From Azorinus chamasolen (lineage: Eukaryota; Mollusca; Bivalvia; Cardiida; Solecurtidae): a stretch of DNA of 64,000 nt. Under the pieces are notes generated by a model. It made no database searches. It saw only the letters and a list, made by a program, of their open reading frames with translations, and was not told the DNA's origin. The stretch is from positions 28,415,201-28,479,200 of the forward strand of contig OY755238.1 in the NCBI GenBank assembly GCA_963576725.1. The letters are read 5' to 3'. The first letter of the stretch is position 1, and every line of letters begins with the position of its first letter. The translations under genes and the position numbers were made by a program. Shown here piece by piece: positions 34,215 to 45,999 of this stretch.

Positions 34215-34795
34215 TTTTGTTTAGATGGGATTTTTAACATTACCAATCATGCTGGCCTCTTTGCATGTACACCGACAAGAAAGATTTAGTAATCTATGAA
34301 GGTGACCTCTTAAATCCGGAAACGGATGGAGGACGTCGGATAATTGTACCATCTCGTTTTGTCGTACCCTTTATTACTTTTCTACAGTTACTCTGTTTGC
34401 AGCTCAATCATTGAGTACACTACCGATACGTGGATATAGTTACATGTACTTCACTTAAATGTTTTCGTTTTACATGTACTTTACCACTGTATTTGCGACC
34501 GCGGTTGTTGTAGGTTAGTCGGAAAGGGGATACATTTATATATTACACTGTTTGTCTTTTAGAGTGGGGATGGAATAAGTGTGAGGTTAGGCGACCAGAA
34601 ATCGGGTTAACCCCAAGTAACTTTTGTCACTGACCGTTCCAAGGCGGTACTTCCATCTTCCCCCTATTGTATGTTTGTTTTGCCTTTGTATGTCTCTTTG
34701 TGTCTTTTATATACATGTACATTTTACTGTTTATTGTGTTGCTGTTTGAGCGGGTGTGTGTTTCGTGTGCGGTGTTTCCTGCATCACTCTAACAT
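34215..34795 (+). mobile_element. Naiad-type PLE family B, terminal coding bit and 3' tail
   Basis: AATCATGCTGGCCTCTTTGC (homologous to NHAGLFAC codons of other copies), then the 3' region through GCGGTACTTCCATCTTCCCC to GTGTTTCCTGCATCACTC. Confidence 0.8.
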
Positions 34796-35045
34796 GTATT
34801 TTTATGAAGATGTGATAAGCGTAAGGTGAGGTACCCACAAATCTGGCTCAAGTCCCCAGTAGCCTTTGCTTGGCTACTGACCGTTCCAAGGCGATAATCC
34901 TGCTTTCACTCTATGGTCTACCTGTGTTTTTTAAGCTGGTTGCCGCTTTATTGTCTTTCGTCACGTATTGCCATGTAGTTGTGCTGTTTCATTTTTGATA
35001 ATACTCTGATGCCGTGTCCTTTTGTGTGATGTGCCCCCCCCCCCT
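34796..35045 (+). mobile_element. Naiad-related 3' tail, diverged
   Basis: GATAAGCGTAAGGTGAGGTA CCC, AGCCTTTGCTTGGCTACTGA CCGTTCCAAGGCGATA. It follows the family B tail in the same orientation. It ends at a poly-C run at 35034-35043. Confidence 0.6.
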
Positions 35046-35803
35046 GTAGAATATCTGTTTTCTACAAGTATATTTTACAGGAATATTCATAGTGTGAGTA
35101 TTTTCCGAAATGTGTCACTTCATGACTATTTACTTGGAAAAGACTACTACATTACTATAAATACATAACTTCATTGAACGTATTTGTCTAACAAACCACT
35201 GGCCGTTTTTATATAGTTTTGTGGGAATCGTAACATGCTTGATACTTTGCCATTTGTTCTTATCCTTTCAACATGATTCTTTCAGGTGTTGAGTAATTGA
35301 GTTTAAATGTATCCAAGCCTATGCTACATCTTACAATGTAATTACCACCGCTGATGTCAGTTTTCTTTATATTCCTACACAAAATATTCAAAGACGTTCT
35401 TCTGGATAGAATTGGATATGTATTTGCAGGAACGTTCCAAAGACTCAAAATACTTTCTTGTTAACAGTACATGCATTCACATTCGATAGAGGACTACTGA
35501 TTTTTAGGCAACAGGGCCGATTAAATATATTCTCACAGATTAGGTTGCATTGTGGATGAGATCAGTTATGTTCTTATGTATTTTGTGCCATAGCTTTATT
35601 TAATCTCTAGAAGTAAGAGTTGCACCTCTGCTGATAGTTTTTAAAATATTTTGCTTTGGGAATCTCTCTTATCACCTTTGCTACACGATGGTTTGTCCTC
35701 AGTTACTCTTGTGATTGAAGCAAATATGTCATGATGTTTCTTTTCTGAAAAGCAAAATAGAATATTTATACATGATTGTATTACATGTTTTAATTTTATC
35801 AAG

Positions 35804-36026
35804 GGACTATGCCTCCTTCTTCTAAAGATCGTTACACGACGAAGCGACCCGTATATACTACTACACCGCCCCCATTACCGACTCTGCCAGTCCCGTTACC
35901 AGTGTGGGAACAGGACGAGGGAAAGAATAATAAGTTGGAACACAAAACTGATGATCTCAACGAGGACGGTATGCCAGTTAGAAATCATTTCCCAGAGACG
36001 TGGTTGTGGAACTTGGACCAAACCGA
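35804..36026 (+). CDS. TEP/A2M-family gene, exon 7 (Pro/Thr linker and FPETWLW)
   Basis: The exon runs from TTTATCAAG| to |GTGAGT, 223 nt, phase 1 in and phase 2 out. The first part is a Pro/Thr-rich, probably unstructured linker (PPSSKDRYTTKRPVYTTTPP, PLPTLPVPLPVWEQDEG), then an acidic segment. It ends with NHFPETWLWNLDQTE. FPETWLW is one of the most conserved strings of the A2M/TEP/complement superfamily and marks return to MG6 after the bait region. No six-cysteine anaphylatoxin is present, so the protein is closer to CD109/TEP than to C3. Confidence 0.88.
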
Positions 36027-36429
36027 GTGAGTTATTGTAAAGTTATCTTCATTATATATATAAATGAATGCTTACAAAGTTTGGGCAGTTTGTGTGTATG
36101 TCTGCGTGTGTATTTGTGCAGTGTGTGTATATGATTGTACATGCGTGTGTTTATGTGTGTACGTGTATGTGGACTTGTTTGGAGTAACTGACATCTTATG
36201 ACAAAAGTCACACGAAAAGCTATCAGGAATGTTGATTTCTATTTTTCTATCGTATATCGTTTAAAGCATTCGTACAATATGAATGCATCATATTTTGTAT
36301 GCAAACTTGTATTCTTCATTCGTTGTGACGCAGGTTTTGTGGAGTTGTGTGACCTGTTCGGTATTATTTTTACATCAAGATGCTACAGGCTCTTTCTTGC
36401 TGGGAGAAACATGTTTTAGATATAATTGA

Positions 36430-37490
36430 TATCTTAAGTTAAGTTTTTCAGCTTATTCGTTTTGCTAAGGCTTGTTCTTCCGTTGAAGAATTTAACAATT
36501 ACAACCTTATTATCTGGAAATAGTAAAACAAGGCTACAAATATGACAAATTTCAAAACTTTATCACGGTAATGTTAAATACAATTGTAATTTACGTATTG
36601 TTTAAAGTTAGGTATTTCACATCCGTTTAACGGTGTTGTCGTTTACAGCTTCGAAAATTGTTGACACATATCAAACAATTCATTAAAAAGGTTAAATATC
36701 CCCTCTATACTGCAACGCACTACATGCTTGGTGGTCGACCCCTGTACAGTTGGACATTATGCTGTCCCCTTTTTGTGCGACGACAGGAACGACAATACTC
36801 TACTAAGACATCCTCTTAAGCTCTTTTACGGAGGGAGTAACCTGGGTATTTGTGTTTCCAGTTCTGTCGTACCCAATATGACTTCACCACAATTGCTGTG
36901 GCATCTGAATGGTCATCGAATAGATGATTACGATATGTTTATTCTTTTACCAATTAACGGTTACATATTTAGTATCCACTATTATTTATATTTTCTTCAG
37001 ATTTACAATAAAATATTGGTGTCCAAATGTTTCGTGTACTTTTCCCGTCATGTAAATTATTACGTCATTTAAATGATGACGTCAGTTGTTTACCGTTTCA
37101 GTTTATTTGAAAATATTTTAGTCTTGACATCGTTACTCATATTGTGAAGTTCGCTGTAGGGAATTAAATTTTATATTTTGACTGTTGAGGTTGGGGTAAG
37201 TGCTTGGTTGGGTACCCGCAAACCTGGTTTAAGCTCCACATAGATATGTTTGGTTATTGACCTTCCCATGGCTGTGCTCCTACTTTCACCCTATGGTCAA
37301 CTTTGGTCGGGCGGCTGTTTGTTTTGTATGTAGTGTTTCCTGCATAACTCATATTTTGTACTTTTATTTTATATGCTTAATGTTTATTGTTAAATGTCTT
37401 GATATGCGTCCCGTTAAGGTATGTCTTGTGGTTGTGCCGTTCCTGGCCTGATTGTGTTTGGTGCGGTGTCCTTTCGTGTGGGGCTCTCCC
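36430..37490 (+). mobile_element. Naiad-related PLE, strongly decayed copy
   Basis: Pieces corresponding to the RT C-terminus (QLIRFAKACSSVEEFN-like codons at about 36450-36500, HIKQFIKK at about 36670-36690). The 3' tail follows with TTGAGGTTGGGGTAAGTGCT, CAAACCTGGTTTAAGCTCC, ATTGACCTTCCCATGGC and GTTTCCTGCATAACTC. There are numerous stops. Confidence 0.65.
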
Positions 37491-37884
37491 TATTTAAATG
37501 ATTTTCCCCATTTTTATAGATCAAACAATCGCCTACTGCCACCAAAACACAGATTAACATTTCACCATATATAAATTCTATTATAAATACGTTTTGAAGC
37601 AGCTGATAAATCGTCCAATAACGTAATCATTACATGTCTATTGCTCGATGTGAATGTGTATACAGTACTGACAAATAACATGCCAGAGTTTTTATTGCAA
37701 AAAGGTTCACGGAGCTGGGAGCTGAACTGATGAAACTACAGATGCTTCTAACAATGTATTAGATAACTAAATCCCATATAACGTGCGTTGTATTACTAAT
37801 TCGATATTATAAATCTTTCAAAACCGTTCAGCTAAACCTTTAACATCTTGCGTAACGGAATTAAAGATCATGTGACATTGTATT

Positions 37885-38250
37885 GTAACAGAGCCTTTTT
37901 GTCGTACTCTTTATTACTTTTTACATGCACTTTACCACTGTATTTGCTATCGCGGTTGTTGTAGATTAGTCTGAGAGGGGATACGTTTATTTACACTCTT
38001 TTAGGGTGGGGATGGAATAAGTTTGAGGTTGGGCGCCCCATAACCGGTGTAAACCCAAGTGGCATTTGCCATTGACAGTTCCAATGTGGTACTTCCCTCT
38101 TCCTCTATTGTTTGTTATGACCTTGAGCGTCTCTTTGTGTCTTTTATATACATGTACATTTACTATTTTTCGTCGTGGTGCTATTCGGGTGGTTCTGTGT
38201 TTTGTATGCGGTGTTTCCTGTAAAACATGTACTTTAAGATATGTATGTTT
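37885..38250 (+). mobile_element. Naiad-type PLE, family B 3' tail
   Basis: TTTTTGTCGTACTCTTTATT to GCGGTGTTTCCTGTAAAACA TGTAC. Tail-to-tail with the family A copy that starts about 12 nt downstream. Confidence 0.75.
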
Positions 38251-38261
38251 ATTAACAAAAG

Positions 38262-38945
38262 AATGAAAAAGTAGTAAAGTTAAGCAGGCAAAGCCACATA
38301 CAAGACGCAAACACCACCGAAACATCGATAGACAACATGTAACACAGACACAACCACACACCCAAACACACGCGCACACACGAGATGACACAGAAAACAT
38401 CAACAAACACACACGCACCAGAGACAAACATTCCGAACATGAACAGAAGCACAGGTACAAGAGAAACAAAACTAAGGTTGACAAAGACAGTACCGCCTTT
38501 GCACATTCAGTAGCAAAATCACATCTGGAGGGTTAAACCAGTTTACGGACGTCCTAATCTCACACCTATCACAAAGTCATAACAACTGTGAAAATCAGTC
38601 AAATATGTACTCAATGACTTTGCTGAAGTCAGAGCACCTGCAGGGAAGCCGTTAAGGGCACGACAGGGAAAAAGTAATAGATGAGTCTGGTAAGCTCAAC
38701 TCGTATCTGAGTTTAAGAGTATGCCGTCATAGAGTACTACCCTCGGCCTGACATCGCGCGAGCAAAGAGGGCAGCGTAGCTACCGACTGTAGAAGGGTCA
38801 ATAATCAAGCATGCAGTGCGTTGCAATGTAATGGGGCCATAACCTTTCTTCTTAAAGGTTTTAATGCGTTTTATAAACAAATCATGAACATCGATAAGTA
38901 TATCTCTGCAACAGTCTAGATAAGCGGGATGACTCTGTGGCATCG
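38262..38945 (-). mobile_element. Naiad-type PLE family A, 3' tail and RT C-terminal end
   Basis: ATGAAAAAGTAGTAAAGTTA AGCAGG terminus. The non-coding tail is followed upstream by HDLFIKRIKTFKKKGYGPIT, LQRTACLIIDPSTVGSYAAL (38943-38737 frame), ending FARAMSGRG. Confidence 0.8.
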
Positions 38946-39029
38946 ATATTGTTAATTGTCCTCATCTAGAGTAACATTATACGGAAATATATATCGTATT
39001 TCATATATATCTTTGTTTTTCATATCCGC

Positions 39030-39400
39030 TTTGTTAGGACCGAAATTTTAATAATCTCAATCGCATTATTACTGAAAAAATTCTTAAACGAGGATACAGT
39101 ATAAGCTTATTCAACAAATTTGCTTCTGTGACAAGGCATTTCGCGCCCGAAATTTATTAAGATGTGATCTATAAAAAAGTTAGAAATATCCATTACCAAA
39201 GAATGTTGAGTGAATACATATAACAATGCCTGATTAAATATCATAAACCAACGATGTTGCAATGCATGGCATGTTTTGTGATTGATCGCCTTACACTCGA
39301 CTATTGCGCTTCCGTCTATTGGAAATAGTAGACTACAATATTGACCTGCGAAATCCGAAGGGCGTCCAATATTTGTACATTGTTCTTTCTGTCGTACTCT
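39030..39400 (+). mobile_element. Naiad-related PLE, decayed RT C-terminus
   Basis: Codons for FNNLNRIITEKILKRGYS and DVIYKKVRNI align with FNSRNLI.TEKLLKQGYR and DVIYKLRKI of other copies. A third, more diverged family. Confidence 0.5.
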
Positions 39401-40045
39401 ATCACACATGATAAAGTTTCGTCCAAAATATACGATAAAAGGGAAAATTTTAATTTTAAAATTGCTAATTATCCTTTTTTAAGATGGATATGTGTCCCGT
39501 TCTACATCTTATGGGGTTTATATTTCTCAACTTATTCGGTTTTCGCGAGCTCGTTCTTTGCTAGAGGATTTTAACAGTCGTAATTTAGTTATAGCTGATA
39601 AACTTCTTAAGCAAGGTCACAGATATCACATTTCTCAGCAAGAATTTTATGGTGATTTTATCTACAAACTTAGGAAAACTCGGAGTCATATCTATTTTTA
39701 CAAGTTGTTTATAAAAACGCATTAAAACCTTTAAGAAGAAATGTTATAACCCCATTATATTGCAACGCACCGCATGTTTAGTTATTGACCCTTTTACAAT
39801 CGGTAGTTACGCTTCCCTCTTTGTTATACTATGTTTTACATATTGTCATGTGTTTACCGTCTTCTATGTTGTGGGTAAGTCTGGTGGAGAAACCTTTATT
39901 TACACTATTTGTAAAACTAGGGTGACTATGAGATAAATATGAGGTTAGGACGTCCGTAAACCGGTACTCTCTTTGTCACCCATACTTTTGTTTGTCTTTG
40001 TACTTTTGTTCATGTTTGGAATGTTTGTCACTGTACGTCTGATCG
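39400..40045 (+). mobile_element. Naiad-type PLE family A, RT C-terminal part
   Basis: ITHDKVSSKIYDKRENFNFK, then RSTSYGVYISQLIRFSRARS, LLEDFNSRNLVIADKLLKQG and QQEFYGDFIYKLRKTRSHIY. Frame breaks and a deletion after GHRYH. The conserved 3' block is shortened. Confidence 0.8.
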
Positions 40046-40084
40046 AGTGATGGAACAATTGTTAGATTAAAAGCACAACGTTAC

Positions 40085-42380
40085 AATGGTTAAAAGTAAA
40101 AAAATGAGTCATGCAGGAAACACCACATACAGAACAAACACTCGCCCGAACAGCAACACAAGGAAACAGCAAATGTACATAAGTAGAAAAAACAACAAGA
40201 GACGCACAAAGACAAAACAAACATACAATAGGAGGAAGATGGAAGTACCGCCTTGGAACGGTCAGTGACAAAAGTCACTGGGGGGTTAAACCGGTTTATG
40301 GGCGCCCAACCTCACACTTATTCCATCCCCATCCTAAAAGACAAACAGTGTAAATAAACGTATCCACTCTCCGACTAATCTACAACAACCGCGACGGCAA
40401 ATACAGTGGTAAAGTGCATGTATAACGAAAAAACATTTAAGTGAATATACTGTATCCACCTATCGCTAGTGTACTCGATGATTGAGCTGCAAACAAAGTA
40501 ACTGTAGAAAAGTAATACAGGGTACGACAAAAATGAAATAGTACAGATATCCGACGTTCTCCTTCCATTTCTGGATTTAAGAGGTCGCCTTCATAGAGTA
40601 CTAAACCTTTCTTGTCGGCGTACATGCAAAGAGGCCAGCGTGATTGCCAACTGTAAAAGGGTTCACAACCAAACATGCAGTATGTTGTAGTACTACAGGA
40701 TCATATCCCTTTTTAATGAATTGTTTAACACATTTGATGAACAAAGTGAGAAAATGGGTATGTCAAATAATTTTACGAAGTTCGTAAATCAAATCATCAT
40801 AAAATTCAGGATGTGAAATACCGTGTCGCAGAAGCACCTTGAGATTACATTGGTACTTGCCAATAAGCGAGAGATTTCGATAGTAAAATTTAGAGAAAGG
40901 TTTTTCTTAGTTTATGGTATCTATATCCTTGCTTAAGCAGTTTTTCAGTTAAAATCAGATTTCGACTGTTAAAATCGCCAATAGATGAACAAGCTCTAGC
41001 AAAACGAATAAGTTGAGATATATATACCCCGTAAGATGGAGCACGGGGAACATCCCCGTCAAGATGAGCAAAATTTACAATATTAAAATCAAAATCACCT
41101 CTTTTGTCATATATTTTAGAAGAAATCATTCCATTATTAATTTAAAGGTCTAGATCCAGAAACGCTGCATAATTGTCGGACGGGTTAGCTTTATTCAATT
41201 TGAGTTCTTTAGGATAAATTGTAGGAATCAGAGCATCAAAGAAATGGTTATCTAAGTTAAAAATATCATCCAAATATCGACAAGTTTCATTGAAGGCTTT
41301 TATAACATCTTCTTGTGATTGAGGATTCTTGTGATTGAGGATTCAGACGCAACATGAAATCTCTCTCATAGCAGTACAAAAACAAATCTGCGACAAGTGG
41401 TGCACAATTCGTACCCATAGGAATACCAATTACCTGACCGTATATAGCATTCCCATAATGTACAAATATGTTATCCAAAAGAAAGGTTAGTGCTTCGCAA
41501 ACTTCTGAGCAAGTCCAATTGGTGTAATATTTCATTGGTTCGTCAGTAAAGAAAGCTTTTTCAGCATTACATGCCAATAATGATGTTTTTTCTCGGGCAA
41601 ATACTTTCTGGATTAAGTTAGTAAGCTTATCCTTAATTAAAATATGAGAAAGAGTTGTTTACAGAGTAGAAAAATCGTACGTGCTTACAGTGGATGCAAG
41701 ATACATTTTGTTCTTAAGTTTGTTTAAGACTTCTGAAGAGTTCTTAATAGACCAGAAGAGATTTATTCCAGAATTTTCATAAGTCTTATCACAGTAGAAT
41801 TTTACATGTTTCTTTACCTTCGTTAAACAAGAAGTCAAAAGTATAGACAATTTAGTAGTTGTACATGAACTAGAATTTGCAATGAAACGCGCTTTATATG
41901 GTTTGTTATGTAGTTTTGGTAACCAATACATTGTAGGAAGTTTATGTTATGTAATTTTAATATCGGTTCCAAATTGTTCACACTTTTTGACATGGTCTGA
42001 AATGATGGTCTTTTCGTCAGTGATAACTGAAATGTATGACTTGGTATTAATAATTTCCTGCTTCAAGACATCGATATAATGTAATCGTCAAATAATTATC
42101 ACATTATTCGATGCCTCATCAGCAGGAACAAAAACGTATTTTGAATGGAAATCCTGTAAGCCCTTTTTAAGATGTCTAAAAGAAGTTTAGGTGGAAGAAG
42201 GTGTACATTAGAGCTGTAAAAGGAAACGCGTTTATCAATTATATCAAAAATTAGTTTTTTCCAACAAGAAAGAGCATTAGACTCAACATGGTCTCTTCGA
42301 CACCATTTAATACTAAAATTTTGTAAAGCCTCCGCAATCTGAACTCGACAAGAGTTAAAATTTATCAAGAATAATAATCA
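40085..42380 (-). mobile_element. Naiad-type PLE family B, RT-containing copy
   Basis: The longest RT in the window, on the - strand. From the 5' side: FNSCRVQIAEALQNFSIKWC (about 42360), PADEASNN followed by an in-frame UGA (42088-42090), MYWLPKLHNKPYKARFIANS, VSTYDFSTL (motif A Asp), IGIPMGTNCAPLVADLFLYC (41490-41370), CRYLDDIFNLDN (YxDD, motif C), then SYGVYISQLIRFARACSS and LLKQGYRYHKLRK. The 3' end is ATGAGTCATGCAGG at 40105. The endonuclease half is missing and several frameshifts or stops are present, so it is inactive. Confidence 0.88.
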
Positions 42381-42394
42381 CAATAAGAGATTTG

Positions 42395-42562
42395 AATATT
42401 ATTATTCCTTTTGTACATATGAATACATGTATGCCTGTGGTATATGTGTGTGCGCGCGCTTTTCATTTGCTGTGTCATGCTGTTTGCCATCGTGGTGCTG
42501 TTTGGGCAGTTGTATGTTTTGTATGCGGTGTTTCCTGAATGACTCGTATATGTACTTTTATT
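42395..42562 (+). mobile_element. Naiad-type PLE, inverted family B 3' tail fragment
   Basis: GTGCTGTTTGGGCAGTTGTA TG and GCGGTGTTTCCTGAATGACT C in + orientation, placed just upstream of the truncated 5' end of the - strand copy. An inverted partial copy, as described for complex Penelope-like insertions. Confidence 0.65.
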
Positions 42563-42789
42563 ATCACAACAGTATTGCCTGGGCCGTGTGGTGTTCGTAA
42601 AATGTCTCCTTGTATACGTAATATATGTTGTTACGTAATATATGTTGTTATCATCCTCCCGCATCAGTACTCTCATCCGCCTCTTACATCATCTTATGTC
42701 TTACACATCGTGGTAGTTATTGTGTTCACCGACAATCACACGTACTTTGTAGCTAAACGAGTGAATTGAGTTGTTGATGCACACAATAC

Positions 42790-42995
42790 AGGTGCCCCAG
42801 CATTTTTCTGGTCCTTCGGGATCATTAGTTTTGATGTTAATCGTTTTGAAAATTGAATACTGCTTAAGCCGATGCTAGGGGGCGTGAATAGTGTTGCACT
42901 TTTAAAAACTACTCATGAACAGACTCAATAAAACCAAGTCTGCAATTTTCTCTTTTTGCACATCTACTTTTGCTTTTGAAGGATCACCCATTTTC
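42790..42995 (-). repeat. R1 repeat (-)
   Basis: CTGGTCCTTCGGGATCATTA, AATACTGCTTAAGCCGATGC and CTCAATAAAACCAAGTCTGC in antisense, ending GATCACCCATTTTCAGAAT. It lies immediately upstream of the near-complete Naiad. Confidence 0.75.
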
Positions 42996-43181
42996 AGAAT
43001 ATTTAACATAAACAAACTTAAAATATCTTTAATAGCACTTACATATCTTAAGGTGCAAACTGGGTCTTCTGTCTAAGTTCCCAATAAAATGTCTTACTTT
43101 TCGTCACTCCAGCCTTGTATGCGTTTAAAACAGCTTAACCTTCATTCGGCATGTTCTTTTCACTATCACTAAACATATCTT

Positions 43182-43820
43182 TTGATCAATACATGTTTTC
43201 ACAATGGATCGAACATTGCACTTTTACCTTTAAAATATACTATGCAACGCGTTTCCTCTATTAGTAAACAGTCAGCTTACAAAAAAAGAGTGTATCCTAT
43301 AATCAAAACGTGCGATTCTAAGAGGTGCATATGTTGTAGTAATATGTCTTCTAATTCAACTATCAAATCAACAGTTGATGGCAGAACGTTTTATATTAAG
43401 ATCAATTCAGACGTGGATTGCACTACAACCAATATATATAATTATGTTTTGACTTGAAACACCCCTGGTTGCAGTATGCAAATGATAGTTAAACTGGGCG
43501 TGCCCTGAAGACCAGATTTAGGGAACATGCATACCAATGCCGAAACAAAAAGCTTAGAATTTCTTTATACCAGCATTTTAGAAAGTCCGTCCATTAATTT
43601 AAAAATGTATTATTTCAACCTGTACAACACCTTTTATATGATAAGGGCACTACTAGTAGTTTAAAGTCGAACGCTGTACTAAATTGGATTAAAAAAAATT
43701 ACAAACCCCTTTTCCTTTTGGCTTAAATGACAACATTTACCAGACAGGCAATATTTCGAAATATCCTGACATAGACGGGGTTTGCATTTTTTCTATTAGG
43801 AAGCGTAAATCTCGTTCACA
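43182..43820 (+). pseudogene. GIY-YIG endonuclease part of the Naiad element
   Basis: Frame 43182-43454 has CDSKRCICCSN, then NIYNYVLT at the GIY position. The next codon is UGA (43455-43457), then NTPGCSMQ. After a 1-nt frame change come TGRALKTRFREHAYQC and LYQHFRKS. The spacing C/U-x4-C, then TGR..K.RF.EH...H, is the zinc-binding CCHH arrangement of Penelope-type GIY-YIG domains. After more breaks it ends KYPDIDGVCIFSIRKRKSRS. A tyrosine/glycine pair corresponding to YIG is lost at the frameshift. Confidence 0.75.
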
Positions 43821-43833
43821 TGGAATTCGTAAA

Positions 43834-44390
43834 ATGGTAATATTTCTTGATCTACATACTTTATGTATAACGTCTGGTAAACATACCATGCTTTCTAGAC
43901 TTTCTTCCTTATCAATATATTCGGTCAAAGAAAATCATGTTAGATCCGATCCTCTCATAGGAAAGGTTAGTTTCACACAAAGCTTTACTCTACCTGTTCT
44001 CAGACCACACATTGACAAATTATCTGAACACCAACGTTTCTTTTTGAAAATCCCTTTTATTAATAAAGGTATCAATTTTATTGATCTCCAGAGTATATTC
44101 AGAGACAAAAATGTAATTGACACTGGTCCTAAATACTTTAAAAATACAGATACACCTATCATCTGCTACACATATAACACACGTCATCAGCAATACAATT
44201 TTAACTATAATAATATTGTTGCCGAACTTAATATTGATGATAATATTCCTGATAATAGAAATTGCACCTCCTCAAAGTTTTGCTATTATCCGGCTGGTCA
44301 TGTGATTACTGGTAACTTCGAGATAATTAAAGATAAACGATACGATCTCTTCTTAATAAAGGTCCAAAATATAGAAAACCATCCTTGATA
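43834..44390 (+). pseudogene. Linker domain between endonuclease and RT (GHVITG)
   Basis: An uninterrupted 184-codon frame. It begins in the endonuclease end (FLDLHTLCITSGKHTMLSRL), passes FKNTDTPIICYTYNTRHQQY, and contains NCTSSKFCYYPAGHVITGNF followed by EIIKDKR. Naiad-type elements have a short domain with a CxC motif here. This copy shows C-T-S where C-T-C might be expected, and retains GHVITG. The downstream KGPKYRKP-like stretch is in another frame, followed by DFNFCRSQIAETLHNF. Confidence 0.75.
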
Positions 44391-44399
44391 GATTTTAAC

Positions 44400-45940
44400 T
44401 TTTGTCGAAGTCAGATTGCTGAGACTTTACACAATTTTAGTATTATATGGTGTCTTTGACTTTACAAAATTTTAGTATTATATGGTGTCGTACAGAACAT
44501 GTTGAGTCTAATGCTCTTTTAAGTGGAAAACACTAATTAAAATAATTAAATTAATTCACAAACGCATTTCATTTTATAGCTCAAATAAACACCTTCCACC
44601 TAAACCTACAATTCCTTTTAGACACCTTAAAAAGGGTTTACATGATTTCTATTCATAATACGTATTTGTTCCTGCTGATAAGGCATCGATCTTGTGATTA
44701 TTTGACGATTACATTATATCGACGCCTTGAAGCAGGAAATTATTAATACCAAGTCATACATTTCAGTTCATACTGACGACAAGACCATCGTTTCAGACCA
44801 TGTGAAAAAGTGTGAACAACTTAGGGCCAATATTAAAATTACACAACATGAACCTCCTACAACGCATTGCTTACCGAAACTACATAAAAACCATATAAAG
44901 CGCGTTTCATTGCGAATTCTAGCTATTTTACAACTACTCAGTTGTCAATACTTTTAACTTCTTGTTTAACTAAGATGAAAGAACATGTAAAGTTATATTG
45001 TGATAAGATTTATAAAATTCTGGAATAAATCTTTTCTGGTCTATTAAGAACTTTTCAGAAGTCTTACACAAACTTCAGAACAAAAAGGTTTCTTGCATCC
45101 ACCGTAAACACATGTGATTTTTTCTACTTTGTTTACAATCCTTCTAATGTTCTAATTAAAGATAAACTTACTAGCTTAATCCAGAAAATATTTGCCAGAA
45201 AAAATCTGGAGTGTAATGAAAAAGCTTTCTTTACTGGCGAGCCATTGAAATATTACAGCAATTGGTCTTGTTTGCGAATCACAAAACTTACTTCTTGATA
45301 ACATATTCATACGTTATGGGAATGCTATATACTGACAGGTGATTCGTATTCCTATGGGAACGAATTGTGCACTACTGGTCGCCGATTTGTTTTGGTAATG
45401 CGAATGAGCCTTCATATACTTCTCGACATGTGGATGATATTTTCAACTTAGATAACCATTTCCTTAATGTTGTGATTCCTACCATTCACCCACACGAACT
45501 TAAATTGAATAATGTCAACCCTTCCAACATCTATGTGGCTTTTCCAGATCTTGACCTTAAATTTAACAATGGAATGATTTCTTTTAAAATGTATGACAAA
45601 AGAGACTTGTAAGAGATTTTGATTATAATATTGTAAATGTCCTCCCATCTTGATGGAGATGCTCCCCGTGCCCCATCTTACGGGGTTTATAGATTTCAGC
45701 TTATTAGTTTCGCTAGAGTTTGTTCTTCTGTTGACGATTTTAACAGTCGAAATCTCATTTTAACTGAAAAGCTGCTTAAGCAAGGATATATCACATATAT
45801 GTATATATATCTCATAAACTTAGGCAGACATTCTCTGAATATTACCAGCGAAATATCTCACTTGTTGGCAAGTACGAATGTAATCTTAAGGCGCTCCTAC
45901 GACAAGGTATTTTATGGTGATGTAATTTACAAACTTTGAA
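44400..45940 (+). pseudogene. Reverse transcriptase part of the Naiad element
   Basis: Fragmented across frames. It has PADKAS, then an in-frame UGA at 44703-44705 followed by RLHYIDALKQEIINTKSYIS, then KLHKNHIKR. The EKAFFTGEPLKYYSNWSC segment precedes degenerate IPMGTNCAL, and RHVDDIFNLDN (45430-45460) holds the catalytic DD. PSYGVYRFQLISFARVCSSV and NSRNLILTEKLLKQGY belong to the C-terminal region. Compared with the - strand copy at 40085-42380 it diverges by roughly a tenth of positions where I aligned them by eye. Confidence 0.8.
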
Positions 45941-45999
45941 TTTTTTTTCACTTTGTTCACTAAATACATTCATAAAATCATTAAAAGGGATATGATCCT

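Noticed and set aside
42093..42120. Hammerhead-ribozyme-like CTGATGAGGCATCGAA on the - strand
   Set aside because: It encodes PADEAS in the reverse transcriptase, lacks the flanking stems and the GAAA core, and the + strand copy has CTGATAAGGCATCGA. Naiad-type elements are reported to lack canonical hammerheads.
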